This document shows positions 1 to 8,061 of a DNA stretch of 64,000 nucleotides, one piece after another. This DNA is from Bythopirellula sp041737835. GTDB taxonomy: Bacteria; Planctomycetota; Planctomycetia; Pirellulales; Lacipirellulaceae. Every line of letters begins with the position of its first letter. Position 1 is the first letter of the stretch. The translations under genes and the position numbers were made by a program. The notes beneath the pieces were generated by a model, which was not told the origin of the DNA, ran no database searches, and worked only from the letters and a program-made list of their open reading frames with translations. The stretch lies in NCBI GenBank assembly GCA_041737835.1, contig JBGSQY010000072.1; one strand, 5' to 3'.

Positions 1-186
1 AATTTTTGCTGTGATATCGATATCGGCCTGGTTTTCATTTTGATCGATGGGTGTTTTTTCATTGGCGTCACGATCGCGGACGTTGACACCCGTATTGTCA
101 CGATCGGCACCAGTCGAATCGCTCGCCGGTTCCATACACCCGCTGAGCGCAATAAATGCTAGCCCCAAGATTGTTAAGCGTCTCAT
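1..186 (-). CDS. Lipoprotein, probably BON-domain (OsmY-like), 3' end outside window
   Basis: The reading frame opens at an ATG at 186 and runs off the left edge after 62 codons. It begins MRRLTILGLAFIALSGC, a short hydrophobic signal ending in a lipobox (LSGC), so the mature protein should be an acylated lipoprotein. The following stretch is Asp/Asn rich (DNTGVNVRDRD, then KTPIDQNENQADIDI). From family memory, this acidic leader with a TPIDQ-type segment precedes BON domains in planctomycete OsmY-like proteins, but the BON domain itself would lie outside the window, so that assignment is inference. Envelope stress or membrane association would be the expected role if it is correct. Confidence 0.55.
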   Translation of the reverse strand, partial: MRRLTILGLAFIALSGCMEPASDSTGADRDNTGVNVRDRDANEKTPIDQNENQADIDITAKI

Positions 187-533
187 TTTTAAGTCCTTGT
201 AAAAGTGCTCGAATGGACTAATCAAGGCAAATTGCATGCCTTATGATTCGTCGTTAGTTATTCACAGATAACAAGGAAAGATAAGGAGAAGGTGGAAGCT
301 ACTGCACCACCTAGGACTCGCGGGCCGCAGTTCGCCTTTACGACTCAAGCGGAAGCTGGCATCATCAGCACAGTCGCTTGTAGCAGCTTGCGCTTAGACG
401 GATGTGAACAAAATCGGAATCCGCATTCCAATTAGTGAGACTTGCAGCTCTTGCTGTGAATTTGGGAGATAAAAAAAGAATTGTCGAGGGTACTTAAGGT
501 GAGCCGCCAGGCGATTATCTCCTTACCCGCCGC
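187..533. other. Intergenic, no gene seen
   Basis: About 350 bases between the lipoprotein start and the end of the GGDEF gene. No frame carries a plausible protein. It must hold the promoter of the lipoprotein gene. An A-rich run near 471-480 reads as a T-run on the minus strand and may belong to a terminator of the GGDEF gene, but no clean stem precedes it. Confidence 0.5.
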
Positions 534-1577
534 CTACTCGGTCATGGCTGGAACTGAACTGTAAAGGTCCGTAGTGCAACAGACTCGATTCCGGCCTCCA
601 ACCTTTGCCTGATACATAGCTCCGTCCGCTTGCGCAATTAACGCTTTACGATCTAGTTCGCAGCCAATCATGGTGGCACTACCAATACTCACAGTGATTG
701 GACGACAATCCCAGGGACCAAATTCAATGGTCCGCCGAATTCGTTCGGCAACATTGGCGGCATCGTCAGATCCACAGCTGGGCAAGATGACTGCGAACTC
801 CTCACCACCATAGCGCGCGACCACAGATTCCGAGCGGCTTTCCTGGGTCAAAATTCTAGCCACTTTGATTAACACCGTATCGCCGGCCGGGTGCCCAAAC
901 TGGTCGTTAAATTGCTTGAAGTAGTCGACGTCCATCATGAGCAGCGACAGTGGAGTGCCGTACCGGGCAGCGCGGACGTACTCGCGCTCAAGTGCGTCCT
1001 GAAACTCACGATGGTTCTTTAAGCCGGTGAGTCCGTCGGTTGTTGCGAGAGAATGGAGTCGCACGTTCGCGTCAGCTATTTCTGCATTTTTCTGAGCCAA
1101 CTCACGCTGGATATTTACCAGTTCGTTGTTCAAGCGAGTGAATTCAGCCAGCATGTCCTCATCTTGTTGGCGCAACCGAGCTGCCTCGAGTTGATCCTCT
1201 TTGAGTGTCATCCTCAGAGTGTTCAGCTGTTCGTTTTGAATCTTCGTCATCTCATCATAAAGTTCCATGATTCCCGTCCGAGAAGGTGAACCACACACGA
1301 TGATACCTTCTTCGGTAAGTCCTCCGGTGAGTAATAAACCGGTTACTTGATCGTGGCAGCGAACATTCAGCTCCCAACCGAATGTTGCGCGTGACTCCAT
1401 GGCCGTGCGGAGAAACTCTCGGGCCTTTTCCCGGCTATCTTCATCGACGATTCCAAAGAGCGTCGCGTGCGATTCACAACCTGAGGTAATCCCCAGGTCG
1501 TCGCGAATGATTCGAATGATCTCTCCTGACGGATCGCATTGGAGCACGATCCCTGATTTATCATTGCGATTGTTCAT
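534..1577 (-). CDS. Diguanylate cyclase (GGDEF) with PAS-like N-terminus
   Basis: A 347-residue protein predicted to make cyclic di-GMP from two GTP. The C-terminal half carries an intact GGDEF domain: DGLTGLKNHREF entry motif, DVDYFKQFND metal/GTP site and ARYGGEEF signature. The upstream inhibitory site is degenerate (RSES instead of RxxD), suggesting weak product inhibition. The first ~120 residues resemble a PAS-type sensor (QCDPSGEIIRII...), followed by a long coiled coil (MTKIQNEQLNTLR to IADANVRLHSL) that could transmit a signal. No membrane segment is seen. An in-frame upstream start at 1658 would give a 98-base overlap with the preceding gene; the ATG at 1577 has GAGGAAG 8 bases upstream and leaves only a 17-base overlap, so it is preferred. 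It is co-transcribed with the cobalamin sensor gene, which is its likely partner. Confidence 0.9.
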   Translation of the reverse strand: MNNRNDKSGIVLQCDPSGEIIRIIRDDLGITSGCESHATLFGIVDEDSREKAREFLRTAMESRATFGWELNVRCHDQVTGLLLTGGLTEEGIIVCGSPSRTGIMELYDEMTKIQNEQLNTLRMTLKEDQLEAARLRQQDEDMLAEFTRLNNELVNIQRELAQKNAEIADANVRLHSLATTDGLTGLKNHREFQDALEREYVRAARYGTPLSLLMMDVDYFKQFNDQFGHPAGDTVLIKVARILTQESRSESVVARYGGEEFAVILPSCGSDDAANVAERIRRTIEFGPWDCRPITVSIGSATMIGCELDRKALIAQADGAMYQAKVGGRNRVCCTTDLYSSVPAMTE

Positions 1578-2649
1578 GGGCAGGCTTCCTCGAGGAGAGC
1601 AGTTGTTCGGCAAGTTCGATTGCCTGGTCGGCATCGGCTGCATGTCCATCGGCGCCAATTTCTCGCCAAAGGTCGAGAGACACTTTGAAGGGGTGACCCC
1701 CGACGAGAATGATCATGTGGTCGCATGCACGATTGGATCGCACTTCAGTGATTAATTTCGCGACCGAGGAAACATTGGTTGTCAATGCCGTCGATACTGC
1801 CAACACATGCGCATCACGATCGATAGCGGTTTGAATGATACTAGCGCTCGGCACATCGGCACCTAGGTAGAATGTGTCCCAGCCTGCCATCTCAAAGAGA
1901 TCGGCAACCATGCGAATTCCAATTTCATGCAGGTCACCTCCTATGCACACTGTCACAATACGCCGGTTGATCCGCTCGGACTTAAAGATGAGCGGATAGA
2001 GCTGCGACATAATGAGCTGGGTGGCCGCAGTGCATAAGTGCTCTTGAGCAATGCTAATCTGGTTAGACTGCCACAGTCGGCCGACCTCGTACTGCGATTG
2101 TTGAAACACATGCAAGTAAATATCTCGTACTGAAGTCCCCTGTTGAATGGCGTCCATGACGAGTTCGCTCGCCTTGCGACGATCAGCTGCGAGCAGCGCA
2201 TTCAGGTACTCTCTAGCGAGGCTAGCCAACGGCCTGTCTTCGGTGAGATAGCTCGGTGCTTCCGACGGTAGTGTAGGGAGGCGGTCTAGGCTGGCTAAAA
2301 TGCACTGCTCGGCCAAGATCGCCTGAGAGTATGGCAACTCTTCTTTAATAATTTGGCAGCACAATTTTAAGGACTCTGCCAAATCTTCAATAGGAATTCC
2401 ACGAGCGCAGAGCATGACTTTTAGCCAGGCAACATAATCCACAAAAAGCTGCGGTCGCCCCGCTGAGATGGCCTCCGCCAATCCGTTCAAGTGATATCTT
2501 ACATCGTTGACACACTTGGCCCGGCCAGCATTACCATAACGGGAAACCAGCTCCGGCTGCAGTGTGGAATAGCGCGAAACAATTCTATCGGCGAACAAGT
2601 CTCGATTCCCTAAGATCGACTCGCTGGCTATCAGATTCTCGGATGGCAT
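1561..2649 (-). CDS. Cobalamin-binding sensor protein, CarH-like B12 domains without MerR domain
   Basis: 362 residues. The C-terminal ~220 residues combine a helical B12-cap domain and a Rossmann cobalamin-binding domain. The cap contains W193 followed nine residues later by E203-H204, the Wx9EH signature known from CarH adenosylcobalamin photoreceptors; the Rossmann part has the D239-x-H241-x-x-G244 motif that supplies the lower axial His. Unlike CarH, the N-terminus (residues ~10-115) is not a MerR DNA-binding domain but a helical module (LQPELVSRYG, YHLNGLAEA) resembling input domains of signalling proteins. The start ATG has a GAGGAGAAG ribosome site. The stop lies inside the start region of the GGDEF gene, so the pair is translationally coupled. 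Inference: light or B12 status sensed here controls c-di-GMP synthesis. A B12-dependent methyl-carrier role is less likely because no methyltransferase is nearby. Confidence 0.85.
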   Translation of the reverse strand: MPSENLIASESILGNRDLFADRIVSRYSTLQPELVSRYGNAGRAKCVNDVRYHLNGLAEAISAGRPQLFVDYVAWLKVMLCARGIPIEDLAESLKLCCQIIKEELPYSQAILAEQCILASLDRLPTLPSEAPSYLTEDRPLASLAREYLNALLAADRRKASELVMDAIQQGTSVRDIYLHVFQQSQYEVGRLWQSNQISIAQEHLCTAATQLIMSQLYPLIFKSERINRRIVTVCIGGDLHEIGIRMVADLFEMAGWDTFYLGADVPSASIIQTAIDRDAHVLAVSTALTTNVSSVAKLITEVRSNRACDHMIILVGGHPFKVSLDLWREIGADGHAADADQAIELAEQLLSSRKPAHEQSQ

Positions 2650-4567
2650 AGAGCTTCTCCTCGCAGCGAGGCTACATATTCAAGGAAGCGAATTGAAACG
2701 CTATTGGGAACTAGTTTTAATCCTTTAGGAATTTCCACGTGAGGTTCCTGATAAGTATCGCAAAGTCAACCAAATATAGAGTGCTATTCCGACCAGCAGA
2801 CAACATGAGGTGAATACCTTGCCGTGGATGGCAATATACGGCATATAGTGGTCGTACCTGCGATTGACGTGATCATATAGCGGTCAACGGGCCAGAGTGG
2901 CCCCCATGTCCCAAACGAAGGCTTCACGCTATTCTACTGGGCCAGCGCAACATGGTAGATTCCGATGTTGGTAATTCTGGGAGTCTGGCGACTTGTCTAC
3001 AAACGCTTTCCGCTGCGCTATAATCTGTAGTACTAGGGCGTTGTGTTTCCGTTGGGAATGTACGGAGTTTGTACGTTCCGGCTAGCTCATGCAATGGACG
3101 TGATATTCCTATTGGTGATTCCCGAGAGCGTCATCTACTTTGCTCTTGCCGCTTGGTTGTTGACTTTCGGTGCCATGCTTTACACATTATTGATGCTTTC
3201 ATGGAAACGAGTTCCGTAAGCACGCTTATGATGTATGAAACTTCAACACCAAGTGCTGCCGCATTCACAGGTTGGACCATTCGCCAGAGGCCACGGCCAT
3301 TCGCGACTCAACGCCGATTTTCGTTGGAGAGTTACCAAGCGATGGGATACAAATCGCGATCCATAGTGTGGCATCAACTTCTTGGTTATGAGACCTCTAC
3401 AGAATCGACCGATTTTGAACTGCCCATTATTTGGCAGTTTGGCTGCGAGAAATCAAACGACGCGGATTTCTAATACAAGCAAACCTGCAAGGTCCCCCCC
3501 GACCTTAGCAGGCGCGTTACCTCGTTCCCCGCTCAGGACGAACCGACATTCTTCACCTAACAGAGCCATTATCACCCTCGACGAGTCCGTCCCGTTGATC
3601 CTGGACGTATCCGTCTCGCAGATGGAGGTCGTTACCGTCCTTGATGTAGATGACGGGCTGTACCGAGGAGTCATCCATTTGAGAACGTGCAGGTCATTCC
3701 TATATCAGGACTTCCCTTCCCTGTTCTCAGTTTCGTCGATCTCTTTAGGCTCGCCGAAACGATGGATTCCCTCTCCACCCCACCCGCCCGGCCGTGCTCT
3801 ACAGTTACTGCGTTTCGATAACCAAGTTTTTCGACACCCAGCACCTAGAGTCCATTCTTAGGATAGATTCGAGTGGAGCTGCCGGCGCAGCCGGTAGGAA
3901 CACGAAAATCTATCCTACGAATGAAGGCCAAGTACTCCTACTGATAAACGTCTTGAGAACTATGAGCTACTGTCTCGGGCTGCGCCCGAACCAGGGGTAG
4001 CCGGGCTGCGCCCGGCATACCCATCTTTACTCTAAAAGTAAAAACCAGGAGTTAAGATATATCTCAAGATTCTGAGTAGATCAGAACTATCTAGCCGAGT
4101 CGATTCTCTATCCTGAACCAAAGAGAGTGTAACCCTTAGCAGCGAAGATAGTTCGAACCTCCTATCTCGGAAAGGTAACAGACGAAATCCAGGCAACGGG
4201 CAGGTGGTTGATCCTGCAATCCAGAGCGACGCCCTGGTCCTACGGCAAGCATTTACTATGAAAATGTAATCATAAGTCTGAGGAAAATTGCCCCTTCCTC
4301 ACCTTTCCTAATCGCCCTTCGGGCAAGATGGACTGTGGTCCTAATGCCGACATAATGGACTATCAATACGGTATAGAACAATAATCTCTCATAATTGGCA
4401 TGTAATACTCTTGATCCACCCAAACCAGGATCGGTTTTTTTTTGCCAAGGGACACTCGATGTCTTGGGACTCAGCCATCATCTAATAACAGCTGGGACCA
4501 CAACCGAACCTAAGGGAATCAGCTAGGGAGGATTTTGAATTATATGACTGTGTCTCGGCTGACCAAC
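2650..4567. other. 1.9-kb region without convincing gene; possible structured RNA
   Basis: Frames across this stretch are short, Ser/Pro rich and unlike known proteins. The block 4146-4250 holds nested helices: AGATAG (4146-4151) with CTATCT (4162-4167), CCAGG (4189-4193) with CCTGG (4233-4237) and GCAGG (4200-4204) with CCTGC (4213-4217). Bases 3981-4018 contain a tandem copy of a CGGGCTGCGCCCG-like unit. A T-run occurs at about 4434-4443. The region may be a degraded element or a structured RNA; no class can be named from sequence reading alone. Confidence 0.35.
3094..3219 (+). CDS. Possible 41-aa single-span membrane peptide
   Basis: An ATG-initiated frame of 41 residues starts MDVIFLLVIPESVIYF and continues with ALAAWLLTFGAMLYTLLML, ending SWKRVP. 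The long hydrophobic core and terminal Lys-Arg look like a small inner-membrane protein. No good ribosome-binding site is visible, no homologue is recognised, and hydrophobic frames of this size occur by chance, so support is weak. Confidence 0.2.
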   Translation: MDVIFLLVIPESVIYFALAAWLLTFGAMLYTLLMLSWKRVP

Positions 4568-7046
4568 TCAAATGTTAGCCTTACTTAGTCGCAGTGCATT
4601 TCCAATAACGCTCACCGAACTCAAGCTCATTGCGGCGGCAGCAATCATCGGATTTAATAGAAGTCCTGTAATGGGATAAAGAATTCCGGCGGCAATCGGA
4701 ACGCCGAGGACGTTATAGATAAACGCGAAGAACAGATTCTGTCGAATATTTTTCATGGTCGCCTCGCTCAAACGTCGACTGCGGGTGATCGCCCGTAAGT
4801 CACCGTTAACTAGCGTGATCCCAGCACTTTCCATAGCTACATCTGTTCCCGTACCCATCGCTATGCCAACGTGAGCTTCAGCAAGTGCAGGAGCGTCATT
4901 GATGCCGTCGCCCGCCATAGCGACGATGCTTCCCTTAGCTTTCAGCCTTTTTACAACTTCAACCTTTTGCTCTGGCAAGACTTCAGCTTGGACATCCTCG
5001 ATACCAAGTTTCTTTGCCACCGCGTTAGCCGTTGTACGGCTGTCCCCCGTTAGCATGACGACATGGATTCCTTCTTCTTTAAGCATTCGCAAGGCTTCGG
5101 CAGTCGTCTCCTTAATCGGATCAGCCACGCCTAAGAGTCCAGTCAGCTTGCCGTCAACCGTCATAAACATGACTGTCTGGCCTTGGCTTCGTAGTTCTTC
5201 CGCTAGTTTGAATGAATCTTCAGCATTGACCTCCTGATTCTCAATCAATTGACGATTGCCGATCGCAACTTTCTTGCCTTCGATGGTACCTGTCACCCCC
5301 TTCCCAGTAATCGATTGAAAGTCGCTAACATCTGCCAGTTCTAGTCCCCGCTCCTTGGCCCCCTTGGCGATGGCGGCTGCCAGCGGATGCTCACTCGCTC
5401 GTTCCAAGCTGCCTGCTAATCGCAATACTTCCAAATCCGTCGAACCTGCTTGCGGAAGAACAGTGACTAGTCGGGGCTTACCCTCCGTGAGGGTGCCAGT
5501 TTTGTCGACGACCAACGTATTAACTTTTTCCATGACCTCCAGCACCTCGGCATTTTTCACGAGGATGCCCGCCGCGGCACCGCGACCTACTCCCACCATG
5601 ATTGACATTGGCGTAGCAAGTCCCAGCGCACACGGACATGCGATGATTAAGACGGCCACGGCATTGATGAGTGCATAGGCATAACGAGGCTCGGGACCAA
5701 AAATTGCCCAAAGCACAAAGGTCAAGACAGCCAAGAGCAGTACCGCCGGCACAAAGTAGCCGGCCACTGCATCCGCCAACCGCTGTGTTGGAGCGCGACT
5801 CCGCTGGGCCTCGGCTACCATTCTCACGATTTGTGAAAGTACAGTGTCTTTGCCAACTTTCTCCGCTTGCATTACAAAGCCGCCCGCACCATTGACGGTT
5901 GCTCCGATCAACTTGTCACCGACAGTTTTTTCGACGGGAACCGGCTCACCTGAAATCATCGACTCGTCGACAAAGCTATTGCCTTCTACGACGATTCCGT
6001 CGACGGGCACTTTTTCACCTGGCCGCACACGGAGTTTGTCGCCAGTTTGCACCTGTTCCAGTGAGATATCCTCGTCCGTTCCATCGGCCCTCACTAGGCG
6101 GGCAGTCTTCGGCGAAAGTCCCAGGAGTGTGCGAATAGCAGCCCCCGTCTGACTGCGGGCACGCAGTTCCAACACTTGGCCCAATAAGACAAGGGTGGTA
6201 ATGACCGCAGCCGCTTCAAAATAGAGGTCGACGCCGCCGTGTCCTGAGCGAAAAGAAGCTGGAAATACCTCTGGGAAAAATGTAGCAATCGTACTGTGAA
6301 TGAAGGCTGTCGCAGTTCCAATCCCGATCAGCGTGAACATATTTGGCGAGCGATTCAGGACCGACTGCCACATGCGGACGAAGAAAGGCAATCCTCCCCA
6401 CAATACTACAGGCGTTGCTAATGCAAATTCGACGTAGGCAAGTGTGCTCGGGTCAAACCAGTGAGCAAACTGCTCGGCGAAGACCATCCGTGACATCGCT
6501 AACAGAAACAAAGGAATTGTTAGCAGAGCACTCACCCAAAACCGGCGAGTCATGTCGGCTAGTTCAGGATTGGACTCCTCAGCGATGACGGTTCGTGGCT
6601 CCAGTGCCATGCCACACTTAGGACAGCTTCCCGGCTTGTCGCTGACAATTTCCGGGTGCATCGGACAGGTGTATTCGATACGCTCGGCAGGAGTGGTGGG
6701 AGCTTCTGGCTCCAAAGCCATGCCGCATTTAGGACAACTGCCCCGGCCCCACTTGTCGCACTTCAGGGTGCATCGGACAAATGTAAACAGCATCCGTAGC
6801 GTGGGTGGTCAACGAGATTTCGTGAACTTGCTGCTGCCCGCCACAGCAACTGCTTTTCCCACCGCAGCAGCTCTCATCCGCGACTTTTACGGCTGTTTTG
6901 GCAAGGAACTTCTCAGGAGATCCACGAAACCGATCTCCGCAGTGTTTGCTGCAAAAGAAGTAGGTCGTATCACCAAAATCCGCTTGATCTGCCGCCTGAC
7001 CTATTTCGATGGTCATTCCGCAGACAGGATCAATTGTCGTAGCCAT
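4568..7046 (-). CDS. copA: Heavy-metal (Cu/Ag) P1B-type ATPase, frameshifted near N-terminus
   Basis: An ATP-driven exporter of copper/silver-type cations in the inner membrane. The catalytic body is complete: ISGEP actuator loop, IIACPCALGLATP metal site in the membrane, DKTGTLTEGK phosphorylation site, SEHP nucleotide motif, TGDS and GDGINDAPAL. Instead of an MxCxxC HMA domain the N-terminus has a YHS module (DPVCGMTI...FFCSKHCG), a CCGG-rich patch and two YxCPMHPE...CPKCGMALEP metal-binding domains. Between the first CPMHPE and its CPKCGM half the frame shifts: the upstream frame starting at 7046 (AGGAG 8 bases before) stops near 6729, and the downstream frame continues. Reading the CCCC at 6741-6744 as CCC restores VGPGSCPKCGM, giving about 825 residues. 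It is either a sequencing error or a real lesion; a shorter pump from an internal start would still keep all catalytic parts. It lies downstream of a Cys-tailed sigma factor and the Cus-like pump. Confidence 0.9.
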
Positions 7047-7118
7047 TTTCGTTCTCCTATGACGTTTCCAATACACCAAGGGATACGAAGAGTGTTTCAA
7101 ACTATTACACTCGGGAAA

Positions 7119-7676
7119 TCAATTCTTTCCACAAGTGCAGTCATAGCATCCGTGATCCGCACAAGTTCGACACGTTTCTTCGAGACGCTTTTTGAGCGCC
7201 AGCCGGGCACGATAAAGTCTGACGGCCGTATTGTTGGGAGTGATTCCCAGTCGAGTCGCGGCCTCCGTCACTGATTGGCCACCCAAATCAACAGTTGTCA
7301 AAAGTTCGCCATATTCCGGCTTAAGGGTCGGTATCAAATCTTTGAAACACTCGCAGACTGTGTTCTCCAGCTCCACTAAGTCGTTTCGCTGCAACTCAAC
7401 TTCTGCTCGATGCTGTTCAATGGCGCGCTTCTCTAGATCTTTGTGGCGGTAATGGTCGATCAAAGCGTTTCTCAAAACCTGGAAGAACCAGGCGACAACT
7501 GATTCCCCTTTGAGTGAGTCCTCCTGCTGCACAGCTTTAGCAAATGCAGACTGAAGAATCTCTTCAGCGTCCTCACGTGATCCTACTCGCTGTTCCAGAA
7601 AGGCGAGAAACCTTAGGTGGCTTGCTAGCAGTATCTGCAAAACGTCGTCATCAGGTTTTCTGGGTTCGATGTTCAT
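7119..7676 (-). CDS. ECF sigma factor with C-terminal Cys-rich domain (CorE-like)
   Basis: 185 residues. Sigma region 2 (HLRFLAFLEQRVGSREDAEEI, then VVAWFFQVLRNALIDHYR) and region 4 (SVTEAATRLGITPNNTAVRL) are both present, so it should recruit RNA polymerase to dedicated promoters. No anti-sigma gene is adjacent. The tail carries C169-x2-C172-x4-C177-x2-C180-x-C182. This is the arrangement typical of CorE/CorE2-like ECF factors, in which direct metal binding by the tail switches activity, known from Myxococcus for copper and cadmium/zinc. It sits between the P-type ATPase gene and the metal-binding lipoprotein gene, so it is inferred to be the metal-responsive activator of this region. The metal identity cannot be read from sequence. 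Confidence 0.88.
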   Translation of the reverse strand: MNIEPRKPDDDVLQILLASHLRFLAFLEQRVGSREDAEEILQSAFAKAVQQEDSLKGESVVAWFFQVLRNALIDHYRHKDLEKRAIEQHRAEVELQRNDLVELENTVCECFKDLIPTLKPEYGELLTTVDLGGQSVTEAATRLGITPNNTAVRLYRARLALKKRLEETCRTCADHGCYDCTCGKN

Positions 7677-7690
7677 AGTTAGCTTGTAGG

Positions 7691-8035
7691 CTATTTCTGA
7701 ATCTTCGCCTCATACTCTGCAAAATTGCTCTTCAATTCGTCGACACAACCGGCACAACAGACGAACATGTCGCGACCTGCGACCGTGACCTTGACCGGTG
7801 TACCCATCGATCCCAAGGCTTGATCACTCACAGGACAAATTTTCTGCGCGATTGCTGCTTCGCGGTCTTCAGGACTAAGTTTGGCAAATGCCTCGTCCAC
7901 TTCAGTTTCCTCATGGGTTGTATGTTCGTGCGAATGGTGGGCCTCAGTATTCGCAGGTGGACTTGGTTTAGTACCACAGCCTAATACAGCAAATGATAGA
8001 CCAACAATTGATCCCCACAGAATTGATCGCGACAT
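7691..8035 (-). CDS. Metal-binding lipoprotein with single CPV/CCAGC domain
   Basis: 114 residues. The signal ends in VLGCG, so Cys20 should be lipidated. A His-rich linker (AHHSHEHTTHEETE) follows, then a compact module with ICPVSDQALGSMGTPVKV and MFVCCAGC, related in layout to YHS/TRASH-type metal sites. Nearly the same module occurs twice in the adaptor protein encoded at 12526-14484, so this looks like a free-standing version of the pump's metal-binding appendage. Likely role: periplasmic copper/silver binding or delivery, inferred from the His/Cys content and the pump context. It is encoded just downstream of the RND pump gene and 14 bases before the sigma factor gene. Confidence 0.75.
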   Translation of the reverse strand: MSRSILWGSIVGLSFAVLGCGTKPSPPANTEAHHSHEHTTHEETEVDEAFAKLSPEDREAAIAQKICPVSDQALGSMGTPVKVTVAGRDMFVCCAGCVDELKSNFAEYEAKIQK

Positions 8036-8061
8036 TGTTAAACTCCAAATGTGGTTGAGAT

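Noticed and set aside
1578..1658. Longer start for the GGDEF protein
   Set aside because: It would overlap the cobalamin sensor gene by 98 bases, while the ATG at 1577 has GAGGAAG at the right distance.
3069..3861. Two overlapping plus-strand frames of 134 and 159 codons
   Set aside because: Ser/Pro/Arg-rich products with no domain, no ribosome site and mutual overlap; more likely read from non-coding sequence.
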